A stretch of 64,000 bases of DNA from Vesta saturnalis (taxonomy: Eukaryota; Arthropoda; Insecta; Coleoptera; Lampyridae): positions 9,003,222 to 9,067,221 of the forward strand of contig JARFJB010000821.1 of the NCBI GenBank assembly GCA_036346205.1, given 5' to 3'. Positions within the stretch are counted from its first letter, which is position 1, and the number at the start of each line of letters is the position of its first letter. The translations under genes and the position numbers were made by a program. A model generated the notes under the pieces. The model was not told the origin of the DNA, ran no database searches, and saw nothing but the letters and a program-made list of their open reading frames with translations. Shown one piece after another: positions 10,697-21,345 of the stretch.

Positions 10697-11992
10697 TACA
10701 TGGTAAATTGTTATAATTATTTAATGGCGGAGCAACGGAAACACATGTTAAACCACTAGTACTCGGCGATGAGTGGGGTTATTGACCGTGAGCGGCCGTT
10801 GCCAAACAGCTCAGATAATACAGTTCCGGTCACTATGGAGTGTTGTAGCGTAGAACTTCGTGAGTTCACGGTTGAGCAGTTCTTTAGAGACAATAATTCT
10901 GTGGTCACGGTTCAACGTATTTTCAGTGGAAAGTTGAATGTCGGATTCCGATGGGTTGCAGCGTTTAGAAGTACTGGTTCTGTAATGAAAAAGAAAGGAC
11001 CTGGTCTTCCCCGGTCAGCTTCAACCCGAAAGACGTATTCAGAGTGAGAACGGCAGTTCTTGATAGTCCGAAACGATCCGCTAGGCAACAGGCTTTATTG
11101 CTGGGTTTGTCACGTTGTTCGCTTCATCGCATCTTATACAATGATCTCAAATTTCACCCGTACAAAATAATGATTGTCCGGCAACTAAGTGAAGCGGGTT
11201 TTGTGCAGCGCAGAGATATGGTCGCATAATATACGTTATTCTTACGGAAGATGCAGATGTCCCAGTATTGATGAGCGATCAAGCCCATTTTCATTTGGAT
11301 ATTTATGTTAATGTATAGAACGGACGATACTGGCCGTCGGAGAACCCACCTGAACTATACTAAAAACTCTCCACAGCTCAAAAGTAACTCTGTGGTGCAG
11401 TATCTCTAAGTTATGTTGGACCTTACTTTTTTGAAGAGGGAGAAATCGCAGTTACTATGACATCACTGCCCTACGTCAAAATGTTAAACTACTTTCTTCG
11501 TCCAGAACTTGAAAGGCGTCGAGTGAACATGAAAGAATATGGTACCAACTGGATGGTGCCACATCTGACAAGGCGGAGCATCCATGGAAGTGGTTCGACA
11601 AACGTTCCCAGGATACAGAACACAATATGGTGATGTTCCTTGGCCCCCACACTCACCCGATCTGTCTACATGTGACTTCTTTTTGTTGGGCTACCTAAAA
11701 TTAAGAGTGTACGTGAACAAGCCCCTCACAATCTATGACATCAAGATTTCCATTCGTCAGGAAATTGAAACTGTACCCAATGAAATGTTGGAGAGAGCCG
11801 TGCGGAACTTTCAGAAGAAAATCCAAATTTGTCCACGGCAAGAAGGACATCATTTCAACATTACTCTTCGAACCTAATTAAGATATGTATTTTTCAAGAA
11901 TGAAACTATAAAATGCAATACTTTCTCTATCATTAAAACAACCGAAGTTATTTAGTAGTGAAAAACATGTGTTTCTTCTACGCCACCATGTA
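10697..11992 (+). mobile_element. Mariner element of about 1.3 kb
   Basis: The transposase frames at 10769-11876 are bracketed by short inverted termini, TACATGGT at 10697 and ACCATGTA at 11985-11992. The resulting 1296 bp is the normal size of a mariner. The terminal match is only about 8 bp, so the ends are tentative while the coding assignment is firm. Confidence 0.6.
10769..11876 (+). pseudogene. Mariner-superfamily transposase (DUF4817 type), multiple stops
   Basis: Plus-strand order: EFTVEQFFRDNNSVVTVQRI and AFRSTGSVMKKKGPGLPRSA (10850-11010), the first HTH; a stop at 11046; VRTAVLDSPKRSARQQALLL and GLSRCSLHRILYNDLKFHPY (11044-11165), the second HTH; VPVLMSDQAHFHLDIYVNV (about 11260-11315) with the first Asp in SDQAHF; a broken middle with SYVGPYFFEEG; and DVPWPPHSPDLSTCDFFLLG (11630-11690) with the third Asp, then LRVYVNKPLTIYDIKISIRQ and a C-terminal tail ending near GHHFNITLRT. 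The region of the second catalytic Asp (about 11500-11600) is frameshifted. Length without breaks would be about 365 codons, normal for the family. Confidence 0.85.
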
Positions 11993-11994
11993 TA

Positions 11995-12535
11995 ATAAAA
12001 TTCAAAACTGTAGTTGCCTGATTACCATAGATACACAATAGTGAGCTCTGAAAAGAACTATTATGAAACAAACAAGAAATAATCATGATAAAATAACACA
12101 AAAAGACACAGCGGAGCAAAGTTGTAAGCAGAAACTATACAGTTGCAATTTTTAAAGTTATGATACGAGTTGTAAAATACCAACGTTACCACGTTTATTT
12201 TATAAATTGTACTATATTTTATCATTAGAAGTCAATTAATTCCTCGTACACCTGGTAACACTGTTTTCAATGCAACTGTAATTATATAGCTGTGCAAAGA
12301 AGGCTGGATTATTAAGCTATGAAAACGAGGGTCACACCTCATTCGTATTTGAATCACTAGAGTGTAGAAGCCGTATATAATAATGTAGGTGATGCCCGTT
12401 TGGTATAAGTTGATATTTGTACTGCACATTGATGATTAGAAGGAGTGCACTGAGTATTCCAAGTACAGGTGACCCGAGTATCCGCAGCACATCACCGTTA
12501 TAATATCGCTAGTACAACGAAGAATTGATTAATTG
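11995..12535. other. AT-rich spacer, no gene seen
   Basis: No transposon termini, tandem repeat or recognisable protein segment found on either strand. Confidence 0.4.
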
Positions 12536-12539
12536 AAGG

Positions 12540-12860
12540 CCATATTAGGGGTAACTAAGGAATTTGGTAGATCTAAGGAAAGAAAGTAGTTCCTGATTGA
12601 CACTATTTTCCATGTTTAGTTAAAATGGAAGTAATGGCAATTGGTCGGTAGTTAAAAGAATCGGTCTTGTTACGTATTTTGATGAAAGTTATCCAGAACA
12701 CACAGAGATCGCATATAGGTTAAATAAGACTGGTACTAGTGCACAGCAACATTTCTTTAAGACAATCGCTAGAATATGATCTGGACCAGCCTCCTTATTG
12801 GAACTAAACCTAGTGATAATCAATTCTAGGAGCTAGTATCCATCGTTTCCAGAATTTTAT
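12540..12860 (-). pseudogene. Older Jockey-like LINE fragment (RT N-terminus)
   Basis: The minus strand contains words that align with the better preserved LINE at about 14210-14460: GATAATCAATTCTAGGAGCTAG here versus GATAATTGATTCTAGGAGTTTG there, plus a block meaning TNYRPIAITSIL-like residues in mixed frames. It is much more decayed. It probably continues the older LINE copy whose endonuclease part lies at 16050-16620, with the younger copy inserted between. Confidence 0.6.
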
Positions 12861-13079
12861 TAAGGCACAAGTTTAATGAAAATAAATTCACAAAATGAAA
12901 TGACTTTATCTACAGAGTCAGTTAGTTGATTGTATTTGCGTTGTTCGACTACTTTTGCAGGTATTTCTAGCACAAATGTAGTCTGCGCGAGTCTTGACCG
13001 TTTTATTTGATTTACATTTGATATTAGATTTATTATCCAAACATCTTGAACCAGAGCTGGGAACGAGAATGACTGTTTT

Positions 13080-14480
13080 TTACTAATAGTATTCCTGAAC
13101 AGGCTAAGGTTGGTCTAACCTAATAACGCATTCAGGAACACTGGGAGGGGGTTCAGGAAAATTTATTTAAATCAAAGTTTGGAGTAAAACAGGTACTGAG
13201 TAGTGCATTCCATAATTTTGTGGCCGTGTGGAAAAATGAAGATTGCGCCCGTTTAGTGTGACAAGATGGAATTTTGAGTGTGTAGTTATGGTGTATGGGC
13301 AAATCGAGTGTTTCTAGCGAAGATGGCGGAGGTATTAAGGAGTGTTACGTCGGAGACACACTTGCCATTTTAATAGCGATAGAACAAGGAAGGAACAGAA
13401 ACTATTCTTCTATGATCAACAGACTGTAGGTTAGATGTTAGAGACGGGTCATTTATAAGTCTTATAGCTCTTTTTTGGATGCGGTTTACCATATCAAGGG
13501 CGTATTGATCACTGACCCAGAGATGGGAACTGAATTCCAGATGAGGCCGAATTTGAGCCTTATACTGTAAAAGGAGTTGTTGCGATCTGAGGTACGATTT
13601 GTTTTGCTAGCTGGCAAATAGTGATCAACCCATGAAAGGTTCGATGATACGGACATCTTTAACATAGAAATAGAGTTTGAAAACGATCTAAACCATTTAT
13701 ATTTGCCTGCCATTTTCACTTTAACGTCCTGACTAGACTTATTGTTGGGAAAACTGAGAAAAACTGTAATGTAGTCTGTAAAGCAACGGATCGGGTTAGT
13801 TGTTGAAGAAATGAGATCCTTTATGTATAGCAAGAAAAGTGTCTGAGCTATCATTGATCCTTGGGGTACGTCCGCGTTAATAGTAGTTTCTTTCAACAAG
13901 AAGCCATCGACGTATACGTCTTTTGTCGGGAATGCTGGAGATCCAATTCATGAGCGTATTGGATAAACCGAACGAGGCGAGCTTGGCAAGTAGACATTTG
14001 TGCCAAACCTGGTCAAAGGCCTTTGAAATATCTAAAAGCAACTACGACTGTTTCACCGAACCTTTCTAATTTATTATTCCAAAGTTGGGAGACGTATGAA
14101 ATAAGATTAACCGTTGAACGACTCTGTCCAAACCCATACTGGTGGTCGCTGATGAGTTTATTGGATTCAAGGAACGAAAGTAGTTGATGGTCGATAGCTT
14201 TTTCCATGATTTTCGACAGGATGGAAGTGATAGCTATTAGTCGATACTTTGAGGGATTGGGTTGGACAATTCTAACTTCTACGTTGAGGAAACTCTTCAG
14301 ATGATATGGGGATCGAAAAGTATTTCGACAATACAGGTACTAGCTCAGGAGAGCACTTTCAAGAATGATAGCTGGAATACCGTCAGTGCCAGTGGCCTTG
14401 TTTGGGTTAAGTTTATTGATAATTGATTCTAGGAGTTTGTATCGAAAGTGGATCGATTTCATGGCGTGTGGGGTAGAGTT
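13080..14480 (-). pseudogene. Jockey-type LINE reverse transcriptase and C-terminus
   Basis: Minus-strand order: INKLNPNKATGTDGIPAIIL (about 14430-14370); YRLIAITSILSKIMEKAIDH (about 14250-14190); LISDHQYGFGQSRSTVNLIS; a damaged motif A, VVVAFRYFKGL (about 14040-14015); DQVWHKCLLAKLASFGLSNT (about 14010-13950) after a frameshift; DVPQGSMIAQTLFLLYIKDL (about 13870-13810); motif C as RCFTDYI, where an active enzyme has ADD; then a decayed connection region and a C-terminal tail near 13330-13100. These motifs place it in the non-LTR RT family of insect Jockey elements. Both catalytic motifs A and C are mutated, and stops abound, so it is dead. The endonuclease lies upstream at 14908-15700. Confidence 0.85.
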
Positions 14481-14907
14481 GAGCGACGGCACAACTTTAG
14501 CAGAATTATTGAGAGATGAATTTGATGCTAAGTAATTGACAAAGTGGTTGTATTGGTCAGCAGGATCGGCTACTACACTACAGATCCGTCACGAGACGTC
14601 ATGGGGGGGAAATGAAAACGTACTAAAGCTTTCACTGATGGCTGAAGGAAGTTATACTAATTCTTTGCATTTAGCGTTCTTCACACATCTTTTTGGATTT
14701 ACTGATGACGCCTTTGCAACTATTTCTTTGGGGAATATAGTCGGCATTTACAAATTTATTTGATTTCCATTTGCTTTTATGGAGTTTATGTTTTGCGATA
14801 ATACATCAGCTCAAACCCTATTAATTCTGTCGTTGGGAATGGGAATGACCTACTCCAATATGTTTTTTTGGGAATGTATATAAATACCTCTTAAGGTAAC
14901 TTGCGTT

Positions 14908-15700
14908 ATTGAAAGAGCAATGTTTAAAGAGGAGTACAATTTAAATCAATACTCACGCCATGGGGAGGTTGCATAAAAATCTCGCAGTTCACTCCAGTTA
15001 GCTGATTTAAAACACCACATAGTTTCATTTGTTTTCGAATAACAGTGGGATTTGGTACACAAGAAGTTATTTCGATTAGGCAGTGGTCTGATTCACCAAG
15101 TGGGGAAAGGATTCTTGTGTTACAGACAAGTGGATTTGATGTATGGTTAGAGTTGTTAGGGATTCTGGTGGGTTCCGAAATCATTTCTGAGAGATCACAG
15201 GATACAGCAAATGCTTCTGCACTATGACCTGCGGAATTAGTGGTAGATGAAAATTGAAGCCAATTGAGTTGTGGATATTAGCATCTCCCAGAATTCAGAT
15301 ATCGCAAGATGGAAACTGTGATTTATTTATTTATTTATTTATTATTTATTTATTTTCAGACTAAGGTAATCAAAAAGATCTTGGAGGTTATTATCATTGG
15401 GAGGCCTATATAAACAACAGTAGAATTTTACAAATTGAGGCCCAGAATTTTTTAACCAAATCGCGTCGAATTTGTTGTCTTCCAATATGGACATCCTCTT
15501 ACAACCCTAGTTGTCCTTGGTATACGCACATACACCTCCTTTTAGGTGAAAGTGAGAGTGGGGGTTGTATCTGCAAAATTGCAGGTCAGGCGAACCTGTG
15601 CTTCCTGGGGAGACGCGTTCCTGATAGAAACAGGATTTCCGGTTGCACTAGTTCAAGTTGTAGGTTAAGGAGCCCATGGTAAAGGGGGTGGTATCGCACC
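14908..15700 (-). pseudogene. LINE apurinic-type endonuclease domain (same element)
   Basis: On the minus strand: GGVCAYTKDN and MSILEDNKFDAIWLKNSGPQ, then FVKFYCCLYRPPNDNNLQDL (about 15560-15370); ILGDANIHNS (about 15275); NSAGHSAEAFAVSCDLSEMI and SEPTRIPNNSNHTSN (15235-15140); LSPLGESDHCLIEITSCVPN (15110-15050). YRPP, GD-N-HN and SDHCLI are the expected catalytic blocks of an EEP-type LINE endonuclease. A TTTA microsatellite (15318-15356) has expanded inside the domain, and stops and one frameshift disrupt it. Confidence 0.8.
15318..15356 (+). repeat. TTTA microsatellite inside LINE endonuclease
   Basis: About nine TTTA units with one interruption, within the endonuclease pseudogene between the YRPP and GD-N-HN blocks. 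Confidence 0.85.
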
Positions 15701-16049
15701 GGGCGGCATGGGGTATACATACCTTCCACCTATGAAGTTGTAAAATAGTAGAGCTGAAAAGGAAATGTTAAATAGTTTAAATTGCATCATGCATAATACA
15801 TTTTTATACGATTGTAAAATAAGTAACTGCACTGAAAACAAGACTGAATATTGATTTACTTAATTAAAAAAGAATATCGTGCATAGGTTATATAGTACCC
15901 CAATCTACTTATGATTAGTTTCGTAGCGGTTGAAAGCATTAAGATTAAAACAATTTGTTTTGGTTTATACTGTAGGTTTCAACTTGCATATTACGGTTAT
16001 TTTAAACTAATCTAAACTAATCAAATCTTTTATTGTCGACTGTTACGAT

Positions 16050-16620
16050 TTAATTTTTTGGGAATGTGATTGTTTGGGACTGTATAATTCATGTCCATGA
16101 GAATTATTTCAGATACTGAAAGAGAAATCTCCAAGCGAGGATGACAAAATAATATTCACACTATAGCAAGTTTGCAAAGAAATGTCGTAGGTTACTCGCT
16201 TTAGCTGACGTAAAACACTACAAGATTCTCTCACTGTTTTTAACAATAGGGAATTTGGGAACTAGAAGCTATTTCTATTCGCCAATGGTAGGATATACCT
16301 AGTGGGGAAAGAACTAATGTATTATAAACAAGTGCGTTTGATGTAACAAAAGGTTAAGGAGATGTTAAGTATGGTTAGGGTTATCAGCGGTTCTGGTGGG
16401 TTAGGAAATCATTTATATACGATTACATGAAACAATCGGATTAGTGTGAGACGAAAATGGAAGCCAATGAATTATGCTTATGAATATTGAAATCGCGCAA
16501 AAGATATATCGCAAAATGGAAACTGCAACATAAACTAGTCAATCTCCAAATTATAAGTCTTGAAGTCTATAAGACCTACATATACAACAGACATACGACC
16601 GGGGCAGGGTTTTACGTTTA
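16050..16620 (-). pseudogene. Older copy of the LINE endonuclease region
   Basis: Aligns by eye with 14870-15420 in the same orientation. Shared words include TTTTTGGGAATGT, ATTCACCAAGTGGGGAAAG versus ATACCTAGTGGGGAAAG, GTTCTGGTGGGTT and ATATCGCAAAATGGAAACTG. Divergence is much greater than within a recent family, and no frame is open for long. Confidence 0.7.
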
Positions 16621-16624
16621 TAAT

Positions 16625-17000
16625 TTTTTACCCTACCCACCACAGCCATCTTTTTGTTAATTTTGGAATCTCAACCCGATAAAAAGATTACAGTGGGGAC
16701 GAGAGGAGGAGAATGGAGTAAGGACCAGGAAAGTCAGCCCTTACCTAGCTCAGAGAATCGAAGAACCAATTTTAAGTAGCATCCCCACTCACCAATTTCT
16801 GCACTAGCGTTGTTCGTGGATTTAAGCATTTATCCTCCACGCCTAAAATACGAATTTTAAATGTAGTCGATTCAAAACATATTACAGCATACCAGAAGAA
16901 CAAATATTTCACTATTTAATTTGTATTAAGAAACAAATTGAATAATGTGAAAATGTAAACTTTCACCATTATTACACATATTTAAAATACTTACCTTTTT
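16625..17000. other. Unassigned spacer
   Basis: Between the older LINE fragment and the PLE repeat. Contains a short G/A-rich tract near 16690-16720. No gene seen. Confidence 0.4.
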
Positions 17001-17002
17001 AG

Positions 17003-17660
17003 GTTTTTTAATGGTGTATATTTGTATTTATGTTATACAAATCTAAACGTTTCGATAACACTTACAGTTTTCTTCGTCAGCAGTAATACAATCTTTCACA
17101 ATTGTCGAAACAAATTTATGAAATTTGAAAATGTGAAAATGAAAACATAAGCCTGCTATTAATATAACAGTTTGATAAACGTATAAAGTCAAATGTGAAT
17201 TACCACTTTAGTAAATTATAACTAGATCATTATTAAAATAAATATTGTTAAATTGCCTTGAAGATGACAAGTCAGAACACCCTCTAACGATCGATGGCTA
17301 ACTAAAAAATGTCATACCCAAAGAACAAATTTAACAAAATTCAATCAAGTTAAGATGTAAGTGTAAAGTTGTGAAAAACTCTAATTTGAAACTTGACGTC
17401 AATTAATGTAATCCAATTAAATCTAACAAAGAAGTAGATTTGTTAATAAATGTAAGTGATACTTTACAGTAAAAACTCAATGTAGTATGTTTCAGGTAAT
17501 GTTTAATTCTAATTTTAATTTCAACCACATATGTTAAATTATAGTGATGTGGTAATGTAATTTATAATTGGTAAAGCATTTACGTCAAGGTCTAGGAAAA
17601 AACAGCAAAAAACCTAGACATACCAAAAGCTAAAATTAAAATTAAGAAGTACCGTTGTAC
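17003..17660 (-). repeat. Left arm of PLE inverted repeat (3' region of minus-strand copy)
   Basis: Inverted match to about 20673-21345. Paired blocks include TTTGATAAACGTATAAA with its complement near 21170, GATGACAAGTCAGAACAC with GTGTTCTGATTTGTCATC near 21075, and ACCTAGACATACCAAAAGC with GCTTTTGGTATGTCTAG near 20702. The minus-strand PLE coding remnant runs directly into it, so it is the 3' non-coding end of that copy. Confidence 0.85.
17045..17080 (-). ncRNA. Hammerhead-ribozyme-like core in PLE repeat
   Basis: The minus strand reads CTGACGA, one unpaired base, a helix GAAAAC / GTTATC (five of six pairs) closing a short loop, then GAAACGTTT. CUGANGA and GAAA are the two invariant strands of the hammerhead core. 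Hammerhead motifs are known in PLE terminal repeats (De la Pena and Cervera). Helices I and III were not established, so activity is unproven. Weaker versions occur at about 21287-21325 and 45875-45910. Confidence 0.45.
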
Positions 17661-17689
17661 CTTTTTTTAATTATAAGGTGCGAAATCCT

Positions 17690-18515
17690 ATTTAAACGGA
17701 GATGTTCTTCTTGCTTATTGAAGTCATAGGGATGTTTGTATATCTCAGTAGTAAACGAACATAATAATGAATTTACCTTGACAATATTTCCGTATTATCA
17801 GATTGAATGTCATGATTTAAACTATTAATGGCATGATCAGTTTAGCTCTGGATGACCTAATCTACAAAATTTCATATGCTCTTTACGTCTTGTATCAAAG
17901 CAACGTTTTGTGGTTCCAATGCATACTTTTTCACAAGAACAAGAGAACTTATACACTCCGGAAGATGATAATGTGTTTGATACATATTTAGATGAGCTTA
18001 AATGTCCTTGAACTTTTCTTGTAGGTGTAAAAACAGTTGTAATACCATAATTAAATAGGATTTTTTAAATTTTACCTGTAACATTAGTTATAAAGGAAGA
18101 AAAGCAGTACCAACATTAAGCCCTAGTTTTTCTTTATGGTTATGTTTAGCATCTGTAATAACATTATTAATACCATTAAGTGAATATCCATTAGGTTGTA
18201 AGGATTTTATTAAATATTTATATTCATCTTTTAAGAATTCAGGATCATAAATTCGTTTTACTCGACGTCTAAAGATGTAATTACACCAATTTTTAGACGT
18301 ACATGGTGGTTTGATAGTTTATGAAAATAGCTAATCTGTGTGTCGGTTTCTTTAACCCTTAAAATATAGTCTTAAATATTAGTACGTCATTAGATTCCTT
18401 TTGTATGGTAAACTGAATACTAGGATGTATACCATTTATAAAAACCCAAAACTCATGCAGTGCTTCTTCGTGTTTCCAAATAAATATTTTTGTTGTTGTT
18501 TCACTTTTTACACAA
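17690..18515 (-). pseudogene. Penelope-like element RT C-terminus and GIY-YIG, minus copy
   Basis: The minus strand, from 18515 down, reads IWKHEEALHEFWVFINGIHP and SIQFTIQKESN (RT after motif C); KLSNHHVRLKIGVIT (about 18310-18265); LKDEYKYLIKSLQPNGYSLN-like residues in mixed frames (about 18230-18170); and a GIY-YIG region with CSCEKVCIGTT-like residues (about 17940-17910), KEHMKF and LNHDIQSDNTEILSR (about 17890-17770). The family encodes RT plus a GIY-YIG endonuclease. The copy is 5'-truncated and has many stops. It meets the plus-strand copy head to head at about 18515-18560. Confidence 0.75.
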
Positions 18516-18559
18516 CCATTCTTTTTCAGCACTGTCTTACTACAACTTATGTTAGTAGA

Positions 18560-19250
18560 ATAGTAAATTTTATGAACAGATGGTGTAGCAATAGGTAGTC
18601 CCCTTAGTCCTGTTACAGCTAATTTTTACATGGAAAAATTTAAACATTAGCGTTACAAAATACACCTAAAAACCTTCAGTTTGGTATAGATATGTAGATG
18701 ACACATTTGTTATTTGGAGATATGGAGAAGAGGCACTGCATGATCTTTTGGTTTTTATAAATGGTATACATCCTAGTGTTCAGCTTACCATGGAAAAAGA
18801 AACTAATGGAGGTTTACCATTTCTTGACATATTAATATCTAAAACTAATAATTCACCATCTTTTGAGGTTTACAGAAAGCCGACACACACTGATAAATTA
18901 TCAAACCACCAGCCACGTCACAAAATTGGTGTAATTATATTAGCAAGGTTATTACATCTGCTAGACATAATTATAAAGAACAATACGATTGTGGAAGAGT
19001 GTACATTGGAACCATAAAGCGTAGGTTTGGTACGAGTTGCAAATAACATGAAATTTTGTAGATTGGGTCATTTAGAGAAATCTGTAGTAGCTGAACATGC
19101 TTTAAATAATTTAGATCATGACATTCAATTTGATAAGATGGAAATGTTGTCAAGACAAACTTATTATTATGCTTATTTATAACGTGAATGTTGTATATAG
19201 TCAAAAATAAAATCTCCGTTTAAATAGGTTTTGGCATCTTACAGTTAAAA
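18560..19250 (+). pseudogene. Penelope-like element RT and GIY-YIG, plus copy
   Basis: The plus strand contains DGVAIGSPLSPVTANFYMEK (about 18570-18630), then after a frameshift WYRYVDDTFVIWRYGEEALH (about 18682), LTMEKETNGGLPFLDILISK and VYRKPTHTDKLSNHQPRHK (to 18930), which is the PLE RT core with an intact YVDD. A deletion follows, then GIY-YIG residues CGRVYIGTIKRRFGTSC (about 18990-19040), LGHLEKSVVAEHALNNLDHD and IQFDKMEMLSRQTYYYAYL (to 19180). 5'-truncated. Its 3' end continues at 20673 after an insertion of about 1.4 kb. Confidence 0.85.
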
Positions 19251-19254
19251 AAAT

Positions 19255-20672
19255 TGTTACGTGCAAACTTCAACTTTGTGCTCAAACTTACCCCAACAGA
19301 GGAGATACCTTTTATATAGGACTTGCCAGTAGCTCGGTCTTACAAAACAGTGTTTAATTACATAGATTACGAATAAACATGGCAATTTTTATACTCAACA
19401 ATTTTACCCAAAGCAATTTAATGTAAAAGTGCAAAAATTTGTGCAATAACACTTAAAGTTTTATCACAAACATGTAAATAGGTCTATACAACTTATAGGA
19501 TTGGTCACAGGTTAATCAAAGCATTAAGGTATCCAAAAGACACTGAATAGGAGTGATTTATAACTTATCTTTTATATCCCAGCCTGTCGGAAAGTTATAA
19601 TTTCAAATATTTCACAGGTATGGAAGTCAAATCTCTTGCTAACTATGTAATAAGTAACACTTCATCAGCCAAATGCCAGTATGTCCAACAGTATACGAAT
19701 TATATACAAATGTACATATATTTACACAGCATACCAGTATATTTAGATGGTGTATGAAAAGTATATTATGTGGCGTGCCAAAGGTACCTCTAAAATTAAA
19801 GACATACAGCCAAACGAAAGCATGAATATCAATCTTACCTTCAATGAGGTAAAGAATCAGAAAAGTATTAATGGTAGCGTTTAGAAATGAATTCAATCAA
19901 GTACGAATATGAGAACAGCTTATAACTGTCTCGAACAGTTAAATAGTAATTGCTTTCCCCTAAAATAAAAATAAATCTAGCAACCGTTTAAGTAGGTTGT
20001 TACATTCTTACCAACGAATCTAAAGTATAAAAACAACTTCGTGGTTAGAGAAATTTGTGATGTCTAACCCCTTTAGCTAATTGCTTTAATGATTTTCTTA
20101 ATGGATTTAGTTCTTCAATCGAACCAGATCGATTGTCTGATAGTAAAACGTGGTAGAAGAACAAAAAAGCAATCGTGACAAAAGCTCACCTGTTTTCAGT
20201 ATTTCCTATATATCCGATATAAATCGTTTGTACCCACTAATTATAGTGATTCGGCACAAAATGTAGAAAAATGTTATAAAACCGACAACCGTCGATGGGC
20301 TACATAAAGTCCAGAAATTTACATTTTTCTTTTAGGAAACACAAAATGGCTTTTCATTCGTCAAACAACAAACAGGAAGTGAAATTAAAAATCAAATATG
20401 CGGATATCAAACAGATATATACCAGTGACACCCAACACATGAAGTTGAAATATAACTTATAAGTGACCATCAAAAGGTTTACCTAACCACTACAGAAATG
20501 TTTTTTTAATTGTGAAGCGTAATACATTCAAGAAACTACACAGATAGCTTAGAGAAATGTCATTATTTTTAGAAAAATAGAAAATTTAAAGAAACACGAG
20601 CAATTCATTAATTCTAATAGAGCGCAAAAATTTACTTAATAGTACAGCAAAAGTAACGAATGTAACAAAATG
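19255..20672. other. 1.4-kb insertion in the plus-strand PLE copy
   Basis: The minus copy is continuous across the equivalent point (near 17650-17690), so this segment was inserted. Junctions read AAAAAAATTGTTACGTGC on the left and GTAACAAAATGTACAATGG on the right. I recognise no protein. A short plus frame from 20346 (MAFHSSNNKQEVKLKIKYAD, 38 codons in all) follows a pyrimidine-rich TTTTTCTTTTAG and is the only exon-like item. Confidence 0.55.
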
Positions 20673-21345
20673 TACAATGGTACGTCTTAATTTTAATTTT
20701 AGCTTTTGGTATGTCTAGATTTTTTGCTGATTTTTTTCCTAGACCTTGAAGTAAATGCTTTACCAATATGTTAAATTACCATAGCACTATAATTCGACAT
20801 AAGTAGTTGAAATTAAAATTGAAATTAAAAATTTCATTAAACGTAGTGTTTTCACTGTAAAATAACACTTACATTTATTAAGACAGCTATTTCTTTTGAT
20901 AGATTTGACTGGATTATTTTAATTGATGTCAAGCTTCTATTTGTGAATGCTTTTATTAATTTGAAATTAAAGTTTTTCATAACTCTACACTTACATCATA
21001 ACTTGATTAAATTTTGTTATATTTGTTCCTTGGTTATGACATTTTTCACCGTTAGCCTTCGACCGTTACCGCGTGTTCTGATTTGTCATCTTCAAGACAG
21101 TTTAACAGTATTTAATTTTATAAATGATCTCATTATTTTTTATTAAAATTGTATTTCATAGTTGGTTTTATACATTTATCAAACTGTTATATTAACAGCA
21201 GGCTTGTGTTTGCCATTTCACTTTTTAAATTTCATAAAATTTATTTCAACAATTTTAAACAATTTTGAAAGATTGTATTACTACTAACGAAGATAACTGT
21301 AAGTATTACGGAAACGTTTAAATTTGTATAACCCCATTAAAAAAA
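20673..21345 (+). repeat. Right arm of PLE inverted repeat (3' region of plus copy)
   Basis: Inverted partner of 17003-17660 and the 3' end of the plus-strand PLE. The same sequence, in plus orientation, recurs with more decay at about 45370-45910. Confidence 0.85.
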
